Positions 25,113 to 37,329 of a stretch of DNA of 64,000 bases are shown here, piece by piece. The stretch's first letter is position 1. The number at the start of each line of letters is the position of its first letter. The stretch comes from Combretum micranthum (lineage: Eukaryota; Streptophyta; Magnoliopsida; Myrtales; Combretaceae). The notes beneath the pieces were generated by a model. It ran no database searches and had not been told where the DNA came from. It saw only the letters and a list, made by a program, of their open reading frames with translations. Location: the NCBI GenBank assembly GCA_024138025.1, contig JAMXBD010001090.1, forward strand, positions 372,001 to 436,000, read 5' to 3'. Made by a program: the position numbers and the translations under genes.

Positions 25113-27852
25113 TGTCGAGCCTGGATTTTTTCCACTTATCTCTGGTTCATTTCTCCTAACCCGATTCACATTAAACCCGAACCCATTTAACATGAATCCT
25201 CGACTAGGGGTTAAAAGAAATTTTAATTTTTGAAAATGATTTAGAGTCGCCACCCAATATAAATTGGGAAAAAATAAAAAGCTAGGATCAATGGGTCGGT
25301 TGATCCTAACTTAGCTACTAGTCTACGAAAATTTGATTTAAAAAACCAAACTTTTTAAACTAGATATCATGGATTCGGGGGCTAACCTATTAAAACCAAA
25401 TGGTTACCACTTTTGGAATTTTAAACTTATAATTTATCCTTTTCATGCTCAAAAATTCAAATGATACATTATGAAACAATATTCACAAATCACATTATTC
25501 ATTTATGTGCTTTTCTTCATTTTTATTTTTTAGTATTTTTTTTAGAATATCAATATCAACAAATATATTTCCTTTTTTAACAAAAAAAAAACTTATATTT
25601 ACAAAATAGTTATTCACAATATTTAAAAAAAAAACAAAAAAACATTTTTGTTTTTTAATGTCGCCCTGCAGGTGCCTACGTACTCGCTAATCGAGATCAG
25701 ACAAAACGTAGTTCTTTTAAAAACAACTTTAATTTGTTGATCAATTTTAATTTTTTGAACTATTCTCACTTTAAGTTCATTAAATTTTATATTTTTATGA
25801 AAATCATTTTTGATGGTCCTATGATCTAATCAATTGATTTTCATTTTATGAAAATATAATTTTTCTAAGTTTGAAAATCATTTTTGATTTTTTTTTTGTT
25901 TTGAAAATTCAATTTTGTTATTTTTTATTTATTTTTTTTATTATTTTTTTATTTTTTTATTTATTATTTTTTTTATATATTTTTTTTAAAATTATTACAT
26001 AAATTCACAACATATTCAAAATATTTTATAATATATTAAAATTATTTTTCATGCATTAAATATGCATTTTCTAAAGCAATTTACGTATAAATACATATTA
26101 AAAATATTCAAAAATATTCAAAAATATAAAAAAAAATAAATTTATATGAAAAATAATTATATATTTTTCTGAATTTTTTATGAATTTTTATGAATTTTTT
26201 ACTATTTTTTATTTTCTGAAATTAATTATATAATAAACATATAATAAAATAATGCGGATTAACCTGGACCGTTGGATGAAGCGGAGGAGATCTGGAGCGT
26301 CGATCACGTTGACTGATCCTGATTGTCTGATGTGAAGACTTCCAATTTGGAGCGTTGATTTGCTTGATGAAATCTGGACCGTCTGATCTGCTTGATTGAA
26401 TCTGAGCCGTTTGATCGCTTGATCAAATCGGACCGTCTGATCGCTTGATTGAATCTGAGCCGTCTGATCGCTTGATCAAATCTGAGCCGCTGATCTACTT
26501 GATTGAATCTGAGCCGTCTGATCGCTTGATCAAATTTGAGCCGCTGATCTGCTTGATTGAATCTGAGTCGTCTGATCGCTTGATCAAATCTGGACCGTCT
26601 GATCTGCTTGATTGAATCTGGGCCGCTGATCTGCTTGATTGAATCTGGGCCACTGATCTGCTTGATGGAATCTGAGCCGTCTGATCGCTTGATCAAATCT
26701 GGACCGTCTGATTTGAGTTGACCGTTGACCGATGACCGACGACCGTTGACCGATGACCGACCGGGTTGGATTCGGATCTTCGGGTCGGATCTCGGAGCTC
26801 CGACGGGTGAAGAAGACGATCACGCGACTTTTCCAGGCGGATTCCGGCGACTTCGGCGGTCTTCGGCGGATGGAAGCTTATCGGTCCGAATCCTTTGGTG
26901 GTTACGCGTCCTCTGAAGGTGGTGGTTCGCGCCCAGAACCATTGTGGACGGCGGTTCGCGGAGGTGGTTGCCGGCGGTTCAAATCCGAAAAAAATAAAAA
27001 AATTTGCAAAGATTAATTTGAGCAATTCAAGCAAATCTAAGCACACTAAATCATCTAAATCAAGTTTCTAACATTCTTGAAACATTCAATTTGGATCAAA
27101 TCTGATCCAAGAACTTCGAATTTGAAAAAATTCGAATTTTAACCCTAAACTTGAAAACTTCGAATTGATCCTATTGTGTATGTGTTTCTTGAAATTGACT
27201 TGTGCCTTTTGATCCTGGGACCCCCTATTTATAGGTTGCAAGCTCAATTTTACGTTTCAAACAGTTTCGAAAATGAATCAATTTTTGCCTCTTTGTTTTT
27301 CACGAATTTAATTCGAAAATTCGTGATTAACTTGTTTGAAACTGATGAATTGATGATTGATTTCTCATATCCTTCATCAGATCAATCATTGTGGGTAGAT
27401 TAATTGTCCAATTTTTCCAATTCTTGTAACTCCCCATTTATGTGCAATTGAATGCTTTGCAAATTGTATTTTTTCCAATTTTTTTAGCATAAATTTTGTG
27501 ACTTTTGGGTTGTTTTACACATGAATTGTGCACTAATCTTTCACATTCCATAACCACTTTGCAATGGCATCATCAATTTCAACAATCAATGATGTTTTGT
27601 CAGTTAAAAACTAATGCAAAGTAAGGCAAAAGTCACTTTGAGAAAGATGAAAAGGCAAAAATGATAAAAAGGTAAAAATTTGCCTTTGCTAGGGTTTGAA
27701 CTTGGGTCCTTGAGCTTGAGTGGTGTTTGGGTCAATGTGTTTAACCAACAGGCCATTTGGCCTGCCAACTTCATTAATACTTAAGGCTTTTGGAAAAATG
27801 AGTTTAATTAAATTTAAGCCTTAATTAATTGGGCAAAAATTGGGTGTCTACA
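25113..27852. mobile_element. Family E solo LTR
   Basis: It starts TGTCGAGCCTGGATTTTTTC and ends TTGGGTGTCTACA, with an exact AAATC target duplication (25108-25112 and 27853-27857), for 2740 bp. It contains motifs common in plant gypsy LTRs (AGAGTCGCCACCCAA near 25239, GTGCCTACGTACTCGC near 25672), long A/T runs, a 13-unit minisatellite and a GC-rich block (26720-26990). There is no pol. CTATTTATAGG near 27224 could be a TATA box on either strand, so orientation is not assigned. Confidence 0.88.
26357..26709. repeat. Minisatellite, about 13 units of 26-28 bp, in E LTR
   Basis: The units follow the form GATC(T)GCTTGATYNAATCTG then RRCCGTCT. Two unit types alternate: one with GATCGCTTGATCAAA and one with GATCTGCTTGATTGAA. 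Lengths of 26, 27 and 28 bp mix. The array stays open on the minus strand (26304-26696), giving a repetitive Ile-Lys-Gln-rich peptide, which I regard as a by-product of the repeat. Related GACCGATGACC short repeats follow at 26718-26762. Confidence 0.92.
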
Positions 27853-27857
27853 AAATC

Positions 27858-28560
27858 CAAGACAAAACCATTGGCAGTGTTTAAACAGCTTTGAGGCAGC
27901 TTTTAATTGAAGGCTGATGTCTACACTGGTGGTGTTGAAATTTGATTTGCCAGTGTTCGTTGTTCATCAAAATATATGAAAAGGCAATATCGACTATGTT
28001 TGAGATGGTATTGGAGACTGCCTTAAGGTTTTAGCTACTGTTGACATTCTAGGATAGCTATACGCTAGCGGTGCAGATTCTCTAGATGCTGATATAGGAT
28101 GATAATGTTGAATATTGATGAATTGTTTGTAGAAGGCCCGTAGCATTGCTAACAGTGCTTAAGTTTTCAATTCTTCTCATAAGCCATGCCGGCTATGCAC
28201 CGGCGGCATTGGATTCCTAAAATCCGGCGTACAGTTCTGTATCAAAGGCTTGTGATTTCTATTTTCAGAGCCGGTAGTGTTGGTTGATGTTATGCTAGTG
28301 TTGATTTTTCCTTAATTCCAAAGTTGCACAAATCTTCTCCAAACTTGTTCCAATTGCCATTATTTGCATATCTGAGACATTTGAGCTGAATGTTGTACCC
28401 ACACTTTGAATTGTTTGTTCTTAAGTAGTGTATGATAAATTTTAAGCCAAAATTTTACAAAATTTTATGAAATCTAGACATTGTATTGAATATTGAAATA
28501 GCATACGTGCAAAAATGAAATTGATTTGCTAAGTGTCTTACTCACCGACTATTATGATTA
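27858..28560 (+). repeat. Repeat D, left arm (second part)
   Basis: This resumes repeat D after the E LTR's target duplication. It carries several CCGGC or CCAGTG-type motifs (27880-28300), paired with inverted equivalents at 29400-29760. Similarity to the right arm fades after about 28300, so the right limit is approximate. Confidence 0.6.
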
Positions 28561-29149
28561 GAATACTTGGTCAAAATTGAGTAGTAAATCTTTAAGGAAC
28601 AAACCTACCTTGTATTTAGCTTTAGAATTGAAAGTTTGAGAGTAGGTTGACTCTTTATGTAAAAAATAAACAGGTATACTTCTAGCAAAAAGTTAGCATG
28701 TATATAATCCTTTTAAAAGAGCTTTCAACACTTAGTGAAAGAGGTATATGACACTTTTTACTTAGTGATCTTTTATAAAAAAAGTCTTAAATTTGTGTTG
28801 CATTCAAAAGAAAAAAAGAAACAAATAAGCATAGTCTTTACTCCACTAACTCAGGTAATTGAGTTATGAGTATCCAAAATTAAATGTTAGAGTGAGGAAG
28901 AGTCTTTAGGGGTCTCTTTAAAACTTGGTCACTTGGGTGATGAGCCCAGGATGTGCCGACTCAGTGAACTCACTATAACGAGAAGGGAGGAAAGGCAAAA
29001 TTTAATTTTTGAACTTTGAAAATATAAAAAGATGGAGGCAAAAACCTCCCAAAAAGAGAATTAGTGCTTGTCTGGAACAAAAGAACAGGAATGCTAAGCT
29101 ACCAAGAGCAATAAGACTTATAATTAAAAGAGAGAAAATCTAAGGAAAA
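28561..29149. other. Spacer between inverted D arms
   Basis: No gene is visible. It contains GTGATGAGCCCAGGATGTGC near 28938 and CTCAGTGAACTCAC near 28961, phrases like those near LTR ends in this window. It may hold the true ends of one or both D copies, but I could not place them. Confidence 0.4.
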
Positions 29150-30703
29150 AGTTCAAGGGTGGGGAATTTTTTTAAAGATGAATTATACTCAATTTTCACT
29201 GAACAAACCATGTTAATTTGTTATTGATTTTTATAGAAATCATGAGGAATAAGTAGTTAATTAAGTTTAACATGATATTTCAAGTCATAAATCAAACACA
29301 AGTAATTAAAGAAGTTATATGCAAGTTTAAAAACAAAGAAAAATCAAACCCGGGCCAATTTGTATCAAGATAGCCTACATTTTCACAAGCAGACAACTAG
29401 GACCGGCTAGGATAGAACATACACCACTGGCTTTGAAAACAAGAATCATCAGCCTTTTAGAAAATGAGCGAATGCTGGCAAACCAGGATTCTACACCACT
29501 GGCGTATAGCCAGCCTTGCATGTGTATAGAACCAAAAACATTAATGCTGGCTTAAGAAAATGTATGCTGCTAGCTTACTTCAACATTTTCACTAGCGTTC
29601 GATTTTTTCAACATACATTAGCTCCTAAAGAATCAACATTGTTGGCATTGGATTGGTGTAGGCCATGCGCACTACCAAAAATATTAAAGTTACCTCAACG
29701 TCGTCTTAAATACTGCTAGTGTTCCTTTGTTTAAATTCCAATGCTGGTAAGGTACGCCATCGTCGTACATTTTGAAACTATCGGTATACATAGTGGCGAA
29801 TCAAATTCCAAGAATTCTTCTACAAAATGGCAATGATGTTGCTTTACAGCATTATTCATTCTTCTCTATATTTTCCATTAGATCAGACCTAATATTAGAA
29901 GATTTCCAAAACCTTAGGGAGATTCTTATGGATTTGAGTGGCTAAATTTGTATTTTCTAGCTAAAGGACTATCGCAAGTTTGGTTCTTTCAGGATTGTGA
30001 GATCAAAATCATTTGTTATTGAATCTATTCTTTGTTTGGAATATTTATAGATCTTCTATCTGTTTTTATTCTATTATCTTGATTAACAAGGTAATTTCTA
30101 CCAGTTAGAATATCAAATCCATAATTGTTTGATCATTCTAACATTTGTGGTATAATAACTTGATTGATTATGATATAGGTAATCAAATTGTGTTATGAAG
30201 ATATACAATCTGGTCTAAATAGGTCATCTTATAATTTGTTGGCTAGAATTGGTGATCTCACTTGTTCTTAATGTTGTTGATAGACTAAACCCTAGGAGCT
30301 TGTTTAGGTTGTTTAATTGATAAGAGAAATAGCCAAAAGCCTATTTTGATTATCGAAAAAGTAAAGAGAGATAGGTTGTTAGAGCTTGTTAACAGCCATA
30401 ACTAATTTATCCAAAATAAAGAATGGAAATTTTTGCATCAATGATCAATACTGTGAACTGGGCTATGATAATACCTTTGGTTATGAATCCTTTGATATTG
30501 AATTAGCTCTTAAACTACGTTTATTTGTTTTAAATATAAGTAGTTTTCTTTTATTTTACAAAGCGCACCCCCTCCTTCGTCTTTTCTTATTTTGATCTTT
30601 GAATGAAATAGATTTAACTAATCTCTACAAATTAACCTTGCTCGCTGCTATATACAAGTTATATAAATTTGAGAGTAGGATAATATATTTGTTGGATTTG
30701 ACA
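29150..30703 (-). repeat. Repeat D, right (inverted) arm
   Basis: Read on the minus strand from 30703 it begins TGTCAAATCCAACAAATATA and follows D1 from 24117 onward, including the ATATAGCAGC region, the CAATTATGGATTTGATATTC region and a cluster of CCAGC/CCGGT motifs. It lacks the E insertion. Both arms are preceded by GGTGG on their own strand, which suggests that the repeated unit extends slightly beyond the TG start. Short open frames at 29516-29719 and 30386-30595 are not recognisable genes. Confidence 0.7.
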
Positions 30704-30719
30704 CCACCATCGCGTACGA

Positions 30720-32231
30720 TGTAAATTGGTAGCTTTGTGTTCGGGGAAAATAAAGAGTTGCACAAAATTCTTTATAATTCTACACTATGTCTTCTTCTCC
30801 AAATCACTCCTAAACCGAGAAATCCTCTCTCTGAGTGATCATAGCCGCTAAGGGGATTCCAAAGTCCAGATCAGGTAATCAGCTTACTATCTTTTCTTTA
30901 GGATCTTTAAGATTTATCATTTTTCCTTAAGGTTTTTTTGTTAATTAAAGGGGAAATTGGAGAAAACCGTAGTTTTCTTGGAGATCTGGATATTCGGTGA
31001 TTAAGAAGGATTAAAGATCAATTTTAGGTAAGTTAGAATGTTTTTAATCTCTATGATTATGTAGAAATGTTTTTCTATTGAAATTTTAGTCTGATTTGTA
31101 ATGAATGGATTCTAAGGTTTGGAAAGATCTGTTTAGGAAATTGTTGCTTTGGAGAATTTTTGTATTTCAATTGAGGAGAGAGGTGTGTCGATTTATATTT
31201 CTATTGAGATTAGCGTTTTAGATAAAGTTTGGATTGGAATTATGTTATGGAAGTTGTATATTGAAATCTGTTATGTTTATGTGATCAGGGTTTTGTAGAA
31301 TTAAAGTTCTTTCCTTGAAATTAATATAGGTACGACCTTACCTTACTTGTTTTATGTGCCAGTAGGTTTAGAATTGTAAATTTAATTAATTACCATCTGG
31401 CTTATAATGGAAAAGTTTGCTGCTTGTGCTTGGCTATTGTTAGTAAAGACCACGCAGAATGTGATATTAACGATGACGCCTTGATGATCTATGTGTAAGG
31501 GTGTCACGAGTGGACTCGTGTATAAAAATGATTCTGGTAGATTAGGAGTCATGCCAACTTAATTGTGGTATGCAACGATGTATGGAGAATATCCAACATC
31601 ACTATATGTATATAAAAGTATTTTGTATAAAGACTTATTTTCTTAGAGCCATGAGTTACTCTAGGTTTAGAACTAATTTCAAGTGGTTCTAAATTGTGTT
31701 ATTTACTTGACTAATCAAAGATAAAAACTTGCGTTTTTTGAATTAGCTTTAGGTTGTATGTGAATTTGTATATTGTATGTTCATGCGTGTTTATTTATGG
31801 TACGATGTATTGGGGGATTTCGCTCACTCTTTTATCTTTTTCAGGAATAGGTGAAGATTGGGTGTATTATGACCTATTGGATTTGATGTTTTTGTGCACT
31901 ATGGGAGGACGATGGTTAGACCGGGTTCCCTTGATGTTTAGATTATATGGACCAAGTTGAAAACTTAATGGAGTTTACCTGTTTTATTATTTAAGAATGA
32001 TTATGAGATTCCTTTTTATTATGTCTTAAGTTTATTTAAGTGGCTTTTGTCTTATGCAACAAGACTATGTAGAAGTTTTTTTTATGAACTATTTCAAAAG
32101 GCACCCTTTGTATATGAGTATTGGTGATATACAATTTTGATTATTTGTGTATTAGTGTTTCATAGCCTTAGCATGTCCATTGATGGTAATGACAAGTGGT
32201 GGGTTATGATGCCATCAGTTAGGGCATTACA
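30720..32231 (+). mobile_element. Family B LTR (plus), 5' incomplete
   Basis: It is homologous and inverted to 12714-14657: AAAGTCCAGATCAGGTAATC (30861), GTAAAGACCACGCAGAATGT (31443), TCGCTCACTC (31821) and an end at ..TTAGGGCATTACA (32231). The first roughly 150 bp of the other copy are not evident here and no target duplication was found, so the left side is probably deleted next to D2. The 68-codon frame at 31754-31960 belongs to this repeat. Confidence 0.7.
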
Positions 32232-32515
32232 CTTCTCTTACATAAATATAAATTCTACAACTGTACTAAAGAATATAACCTATATAGAGTAAAGACTCCT
32301 AACTAAGTATATAAAATAGGTTAGGATTGATAATTATGACAGGAAGAACACAATCAATATCATCATATAAATAAAGTATAGTAATAGATATTTGTTATCT
32401 CATTTCATAGGAAAAAATAGAACAGTTCTCAGACTTCTAGTAGCATCTTACAACAAATTAGCAAGGATAATAGTGTGAGAAACTTTGACCTTGTCACATT
32501 ATTTGTGCTCATAGT
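32232..32515 (+). mobile_element. Old family C LTR, first segment
   Basis: GTCACATTATTTGTGCTCAT (32493-32512) and the preceding sequence match 39690-39810 of the young C copy. This segment continues at 37067 when copy 6 and its target duplication are removed. Its left limit beside the family B end is uncertain. Confidence 0.55.
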
Positions 32516-35500
32516 TGTAAGCCCCGAAAAAATTTCAGTAAATAATTCCAAAATGACCTTCGAAAATAAACCCAAAAAATGACCAAATTAAAACTGAACT
32601 TCGACAAGTCCTAAATCATGAACGAATCCAGAAACTTTCTTAATCTTGAGAAATGAAAATCCCTTAAAAATAAATAAGAACTCAACAGTCTTCAAATTCA
32701 AAAAACGCTACGTACGACAAATTTATATTTAACTCCAACTTGTAAATCAGGTAGTGTAGAACCAAAAACCAATTATTAAAAAGTAAATAATGATTAACTT
32801 TCAAAAATAAAACTCAATTCAAGAATTCGAAAACGTTAAGATATACTAAACACTTACAAAAATGAAATTTAAAATTACAATCTCAAATTAAATATGTTGT
32901 ATAAATATAAAATATCAGTTTCACCAATTGTAAAGATCTAAACCGATAATCACCCGGTAAGCCTTGTAGTTTAAACCCGGCAATTCCATAATCCTAACCA
33001 AGGAGTCGGTAGTATGAGTAAGGGTGTAGTTTAGGTCACAATAATACTAGGATGCTTTAAATATAAGATTAGCGAATTTTTGATCTATTTCAAACCCAGT
33101 CGGGTACAGACTTCAAAAAGCGAGTGCTCGGGATTCGAGATATTAAATATATGATATTAGTACGTTAGGCTCGTAACTCATAAGAATTCCAAGTATATCA
33201 GTTAAATAAATTTTTGGGTTGCATGTAAACCCGGGTTTTCTAGTAACCGAGTAAACTTTGGAAATCGGAAACCAAAGCCCTAAACAGATTTAATATAAGA
33301 AACCTAAGAACCCTGGATCCATCTTTTTTCGATTTCAATTTAAAAGAACCTCTATAGAATAATTTAATGTGGATTAATATTTTAAGTATATTTCAATCCA
33401 TAAAAGTTTTGATTTCGAAATTTTCTTCGAGCTTTCCCGAGCTCCATTACGGAAAGCGAGCCTTGAAACTAGAACTCAGAAAAATATTCTGGAATACTCT
33501 TAGACCGAAATTTTATAAGGATTTCAAAATATAACGTTTTATAATTTTTCGGATTATAAAAATACAGTTATAGCCTTTTTCTCGTATTTTCTTGACTACC
33601 AGTAAAGTAGATATCTTGTTACTATTTATTACTATTCATAAGTACAACTACTACACACACAACCATACCCTAGTCTTAACATCCTTACAATTACTCATTA
33701 TATTTTCTTTTCCAAGAAATTTTGTTTCTTACTAAATTATTACACTTAACATTTTATTACATAATTATAATTTTCAAACAAATTCAACTCTCCCCTCACT
33801 TGGTGGCGCTTTCCCCATTTATCCCCCCAGTTTGTTTTATTTTATCTTTTTTAATCAAACGAACCTAATTCTATTAATATAAATAATCCTTTTCTTTTCT
33901 CTCTCTCTTCATTTTCATTTCATTGTTTCAAAAGCTCACAAAAACCTCACTTTTCTTCCCTTTTGTCGTGAGGCTCCCCCATTTCACACACACAAACACT
34001 TTGTTTTTCTTCAAATTCTTACTCCATTACAACAAATAGGTAAGAGATCTATACTTTAGATCTTGAAACCATGTAATGGCAAGTTCATTCATGTGTGATT
34101 CCACACAAAATCCCCTGAGTTCAGCTAGGAAGTGGAAACACTTGAACATGAGATCCTTGTCATCACAATGTTTAGATCTTGTTATTTGAGTTATTATGCT
34201 ATTATCTTGTTTTATTAGTAAGGTATGTTGTTATTATTAGTGATTGTGCATATATTCATCATCTATTCATGATTCACATGACATCATAGTAATCATGCAT
34301 TTCTAACTAGTTTAGTAGACTAGATCTAGTTGTTTTAAGTTCATACATGCATTAGCCTTTTGTTTTATGTCTTAGATAACTTGTAATAGCTTAATGGTCG
34401 AAAAGTGTTAGGAAGTTCAAGATCTATTTTTGTTTTATAAAAATCATTTTTGAAATTTCGGATAAAAAAGGGAGTTATTTAGAAAAGCAATTTTTAAACT
34501 TCAAAATGTGTATTTTACATTTAAAATGAAGGGCTTAAGGAATAGATAATCACAAATGAATGATTTTGAGGAGTAAAGTTTAGATCTATGAGTTTATAGT
34601 TTACTACCATGCATTTCTTTTACATTCATGTTCATATTATATGTAGATCTTAAATTTGAACTTGAATAAAAATAGTAAAATTCGTATATCATCAAGACTT
34701 CTTTTTACAAGAATCAAAGGTGATTGTCAAAATAAAAAAAAATTCTATTTTCGGATTTAAGCTAAGTCCTAGTTTAAAAACATGTTTTCCAACTCAAAAA
34801 TGAAGTTTTTATTCAAGAAATGGAAGGCTCTTAATAAGATAGGATATGTAAAAGATGGTTTTTCTTAAGTTTAGGTGGATTTTATCAAAAGATATATCCA
34901 AAAATAAATTTGGTAAATTCGGATCTCAACCAAGGCCAATTTTGAAAACCCATTTATCAACTCAAAAACTCATGTTTTATGTGAAAAATGAAGAGTATAA
35001 GTAACAGATATCATTAAGTAGTGATTTTTATAAGTTGAAATGATTTTTTATGAGATTAATGTATAAAACAAGAAATAGAATCAAGATGGAAAAATTTGAG
35101 TTAGTAGTCAATTTGTGAAATTCGTAATTTTGAATGAAGGCCATAAGAACACTTATTATCCAAGCTCAAAATAAAAGTTTTATGTAATGAATGGAGTCCT
35201 TAAGTAATAGGTATCATAAAGTCTTAAATTTTAATGCATTAAACAAGTTTTTCCCAAAGGAATCATTTAAAAGTGGATTTCTAAAAATTCGGATTTTTGA
35301 GTAAACCTATTTGAAAACATATTTGCAAAGTGTAAAATACAAATTTTCACGTAAAAATGAAGGTCTTAGGTAGTATATGTTATAAAGACACAATTTTAAT
35401 TAAGATAACTAGAAATTCCTAAGAACAAAATTCCAAAACACAAGTGTAATGTCGAAGTTAGAAAACTAGATTTTTCATAAGTAGTTGTTATTGTGGTCTT

Positions 35501-37061
35501 GCAAAATAAGAAGTTATAAAATTTTCTTTTAGCAAAAATCATCAAGATCATGCATACATTAAACTCACCACATGTCATTCATGTTAGGAAATCATTCATA
35601 TTTCATGTATACTTGATTTATCAAATAGAAACATTTCAAACAATTACAAAACTATTTTTCGGAAATGGAGATCGTTATCGATCAGATCTGATACTTTTTT
35701 TTTTGTGACCTAAATGTTTTCAAAACTTGAAAATAATATTATAATTAGATAGATCTTTCGAAGTAGGTAGAGATCGATATATAATTTGCTAAATTCCGAG
35801 TTAAAATGACCAAGTTATGGTTGTTTTAAGCTGGAATTCCCATGTAGAACGAGAATTACGAATTTGATAGTATGTATAAAATAGTTTGGATTAGTTAAGT
35901 GATGAAATACTTATTATGGTATTTCTTCCTTTTTAGGTGACCCCGAAATTGACGATTTCCTACCACCGGATTACTTTTACTAGAGACTGGTGATCCAATG
36001 GTCGAGTGAGTTTTCCTCTTATTTTGTTACCTTGCTTATGCTTGTAGCTAGTTACATTAGAATTAGGAAAAGATAAAATTGAAATGAATTATGATATAAT
36101 CTTGGTTGAACAAATGATAAGTATATCGAGATGGGATTTGTTGTAAGATCATTGTATGAGTTAGTATAGATTTGAATTGCTTGAAATTCTCTATGATTAC
36201 TCTTAACCTACATAATTAACATGCCACGATTATATGAATAAACTGTACATGCATATCACATATTGAGTCACATTGCATAGGCTAATATTCCTTTGGTGGG
36301 ATAAAAATATATTAGTGGATGGCGGGTGGGCCAATGTTAACATTAAGGATGCGAAATCGCTTAAGTTAACGGTAGTGGTGTAGGCACTTGAATCAACTAC
36401 ATAAAACAAGAGAAAGAGATTGGCATTGTGGTTGCATGACTTATGGACCACCCCACTCAATATTGGAATTATGGTTGCATGTCTTATGGACCATCCTAAC
36501 CCTGAATGGAGGGCGTAAATCCCTTCACATATGACTACTAGAAAGTCATATGCTTGTCTGCTCATGTGTTTGTTCATGCATAGCATATGGATGAATTTTA
36601 ACTTGCTTGTCATGGTATGAAATTAAGGGAATTCTCACTGAGCTAGTGTAGCTTATACCCCAATAGATGTTTGAATAAACAGATTGACGGGAGAATACTA
36701 CTTGGAGATCGAGACGGTTGGAGCTAAATGTAACTTCGGGATTTTGGCAGGAAGTAAAAATGCTTGAAGATACTAGTTAGGTTTTGTGAATTTCTTTGTA
36801 ATAGTTCTATGTAGTGAAATCTTTTGATGAATTAAAATTGAAGTGTAATGATTTATATTTGAAGTATAGCGAAGTGTATTTTCCTTTACATGTTACTCAA
36901 GTTGTATCAATATAAAATATATCACTCCGATGTGTCTCCTCCATGTGTTAGACGTCTTGTATATGGTATGGAAGCCTTCGCGTGACTGAGGCGGTCATTC
37001 CTAGGCTTTAATATTATGTACGGCGGACTGCCACGTTTAAGGTACCTTTCGGAGCGTGATA
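32516..37061 (+). mobile_element. Family A solo LTR copy 6
   Basis: It starts TGTAAGCCCCGAAAAAATTT and ends CCTTTCGGAGCGTGATA, the final CA having become TA. The target duplication is ATAGT (32511-32515) against GTAGT (37062-37066), one difference. It is 4546 bp. Shared landmarks are a TATA-like box near 33878, a pyrimidine-rich leader, 'GACCAAGTTATGG' (about 35808), GGAGGGCGTAAATCCC (36508), CTCACTGAGCTAG (about 36634) and the 105-bp conserved terminus. No internal genes. It sits inside the old C copy. Confidence 0.87.
33876..33887 (+). promoter_or_regulatory. Putative LTR TATA box, copy 6
   Basis: AATATAAATAATCC, followed by a CT-rich leader (CTCTCTCTCTTC), at the place equivalent to the boxes in copies 3, 4 and 5. 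Confidence 0.45.
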
Positions 37062-37066
37062 GTAGT

Positions 37067-37329
37067 ATAGTTGCATTTATAATGAAATATATCTAAAACT
37101 GATATGCATGCAGGGTTGAGTATACTGTATGATGCTTGGTGTATATTTGATTGCCAAAACATCATATTGTAAGTGAAAATTTTATTATATGATAATTACT
37201 GTGTAAAATATGTTGATGTTTGTTTATGAATTGTATGATCGCTTTAAATATGACTAAAAACTTTTGGTACCATAAATGAAATGGATGTGCATTGCATAAT
37301 TTGAATATATTGCATTATAAAAGCATGAC
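37067..37329 (+). mobile_element. Old family C LTR, middle segment
   Basis: It matches 39810-40042 of the young C copy, including TGCATTGCATAATTTG and TTGCATTATAAAAGCATGAC. It ends with ATGAC (37325-37329), the target duplication of the young C insertion, and continues at 40859. Confidence 0.75.

Noticed and set aside
26304..26696. A 130-codon repetitive open frame on the minus strand
   Set aside because: It is the minisatellite of the E LTR read in one frame. No initiation context, domain or neighbour supports a gene.
27660..27760. A possible tRNA gene (GGGTTTGAACTTGGGTCC)
   Set aside because: Only a B-box-like phrase is present. No cloverleaf or A box can be formed, and it lies inside the E LTR.
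13006..31960. A conserved small membrane protein (13006-13200 minus and 31754-31960 plus)
   Set aside because: The similarity of the two frames follows from the homology of the family B LTRs. The C-terminal parts diverge by frame, and there is no further evidence of coding.
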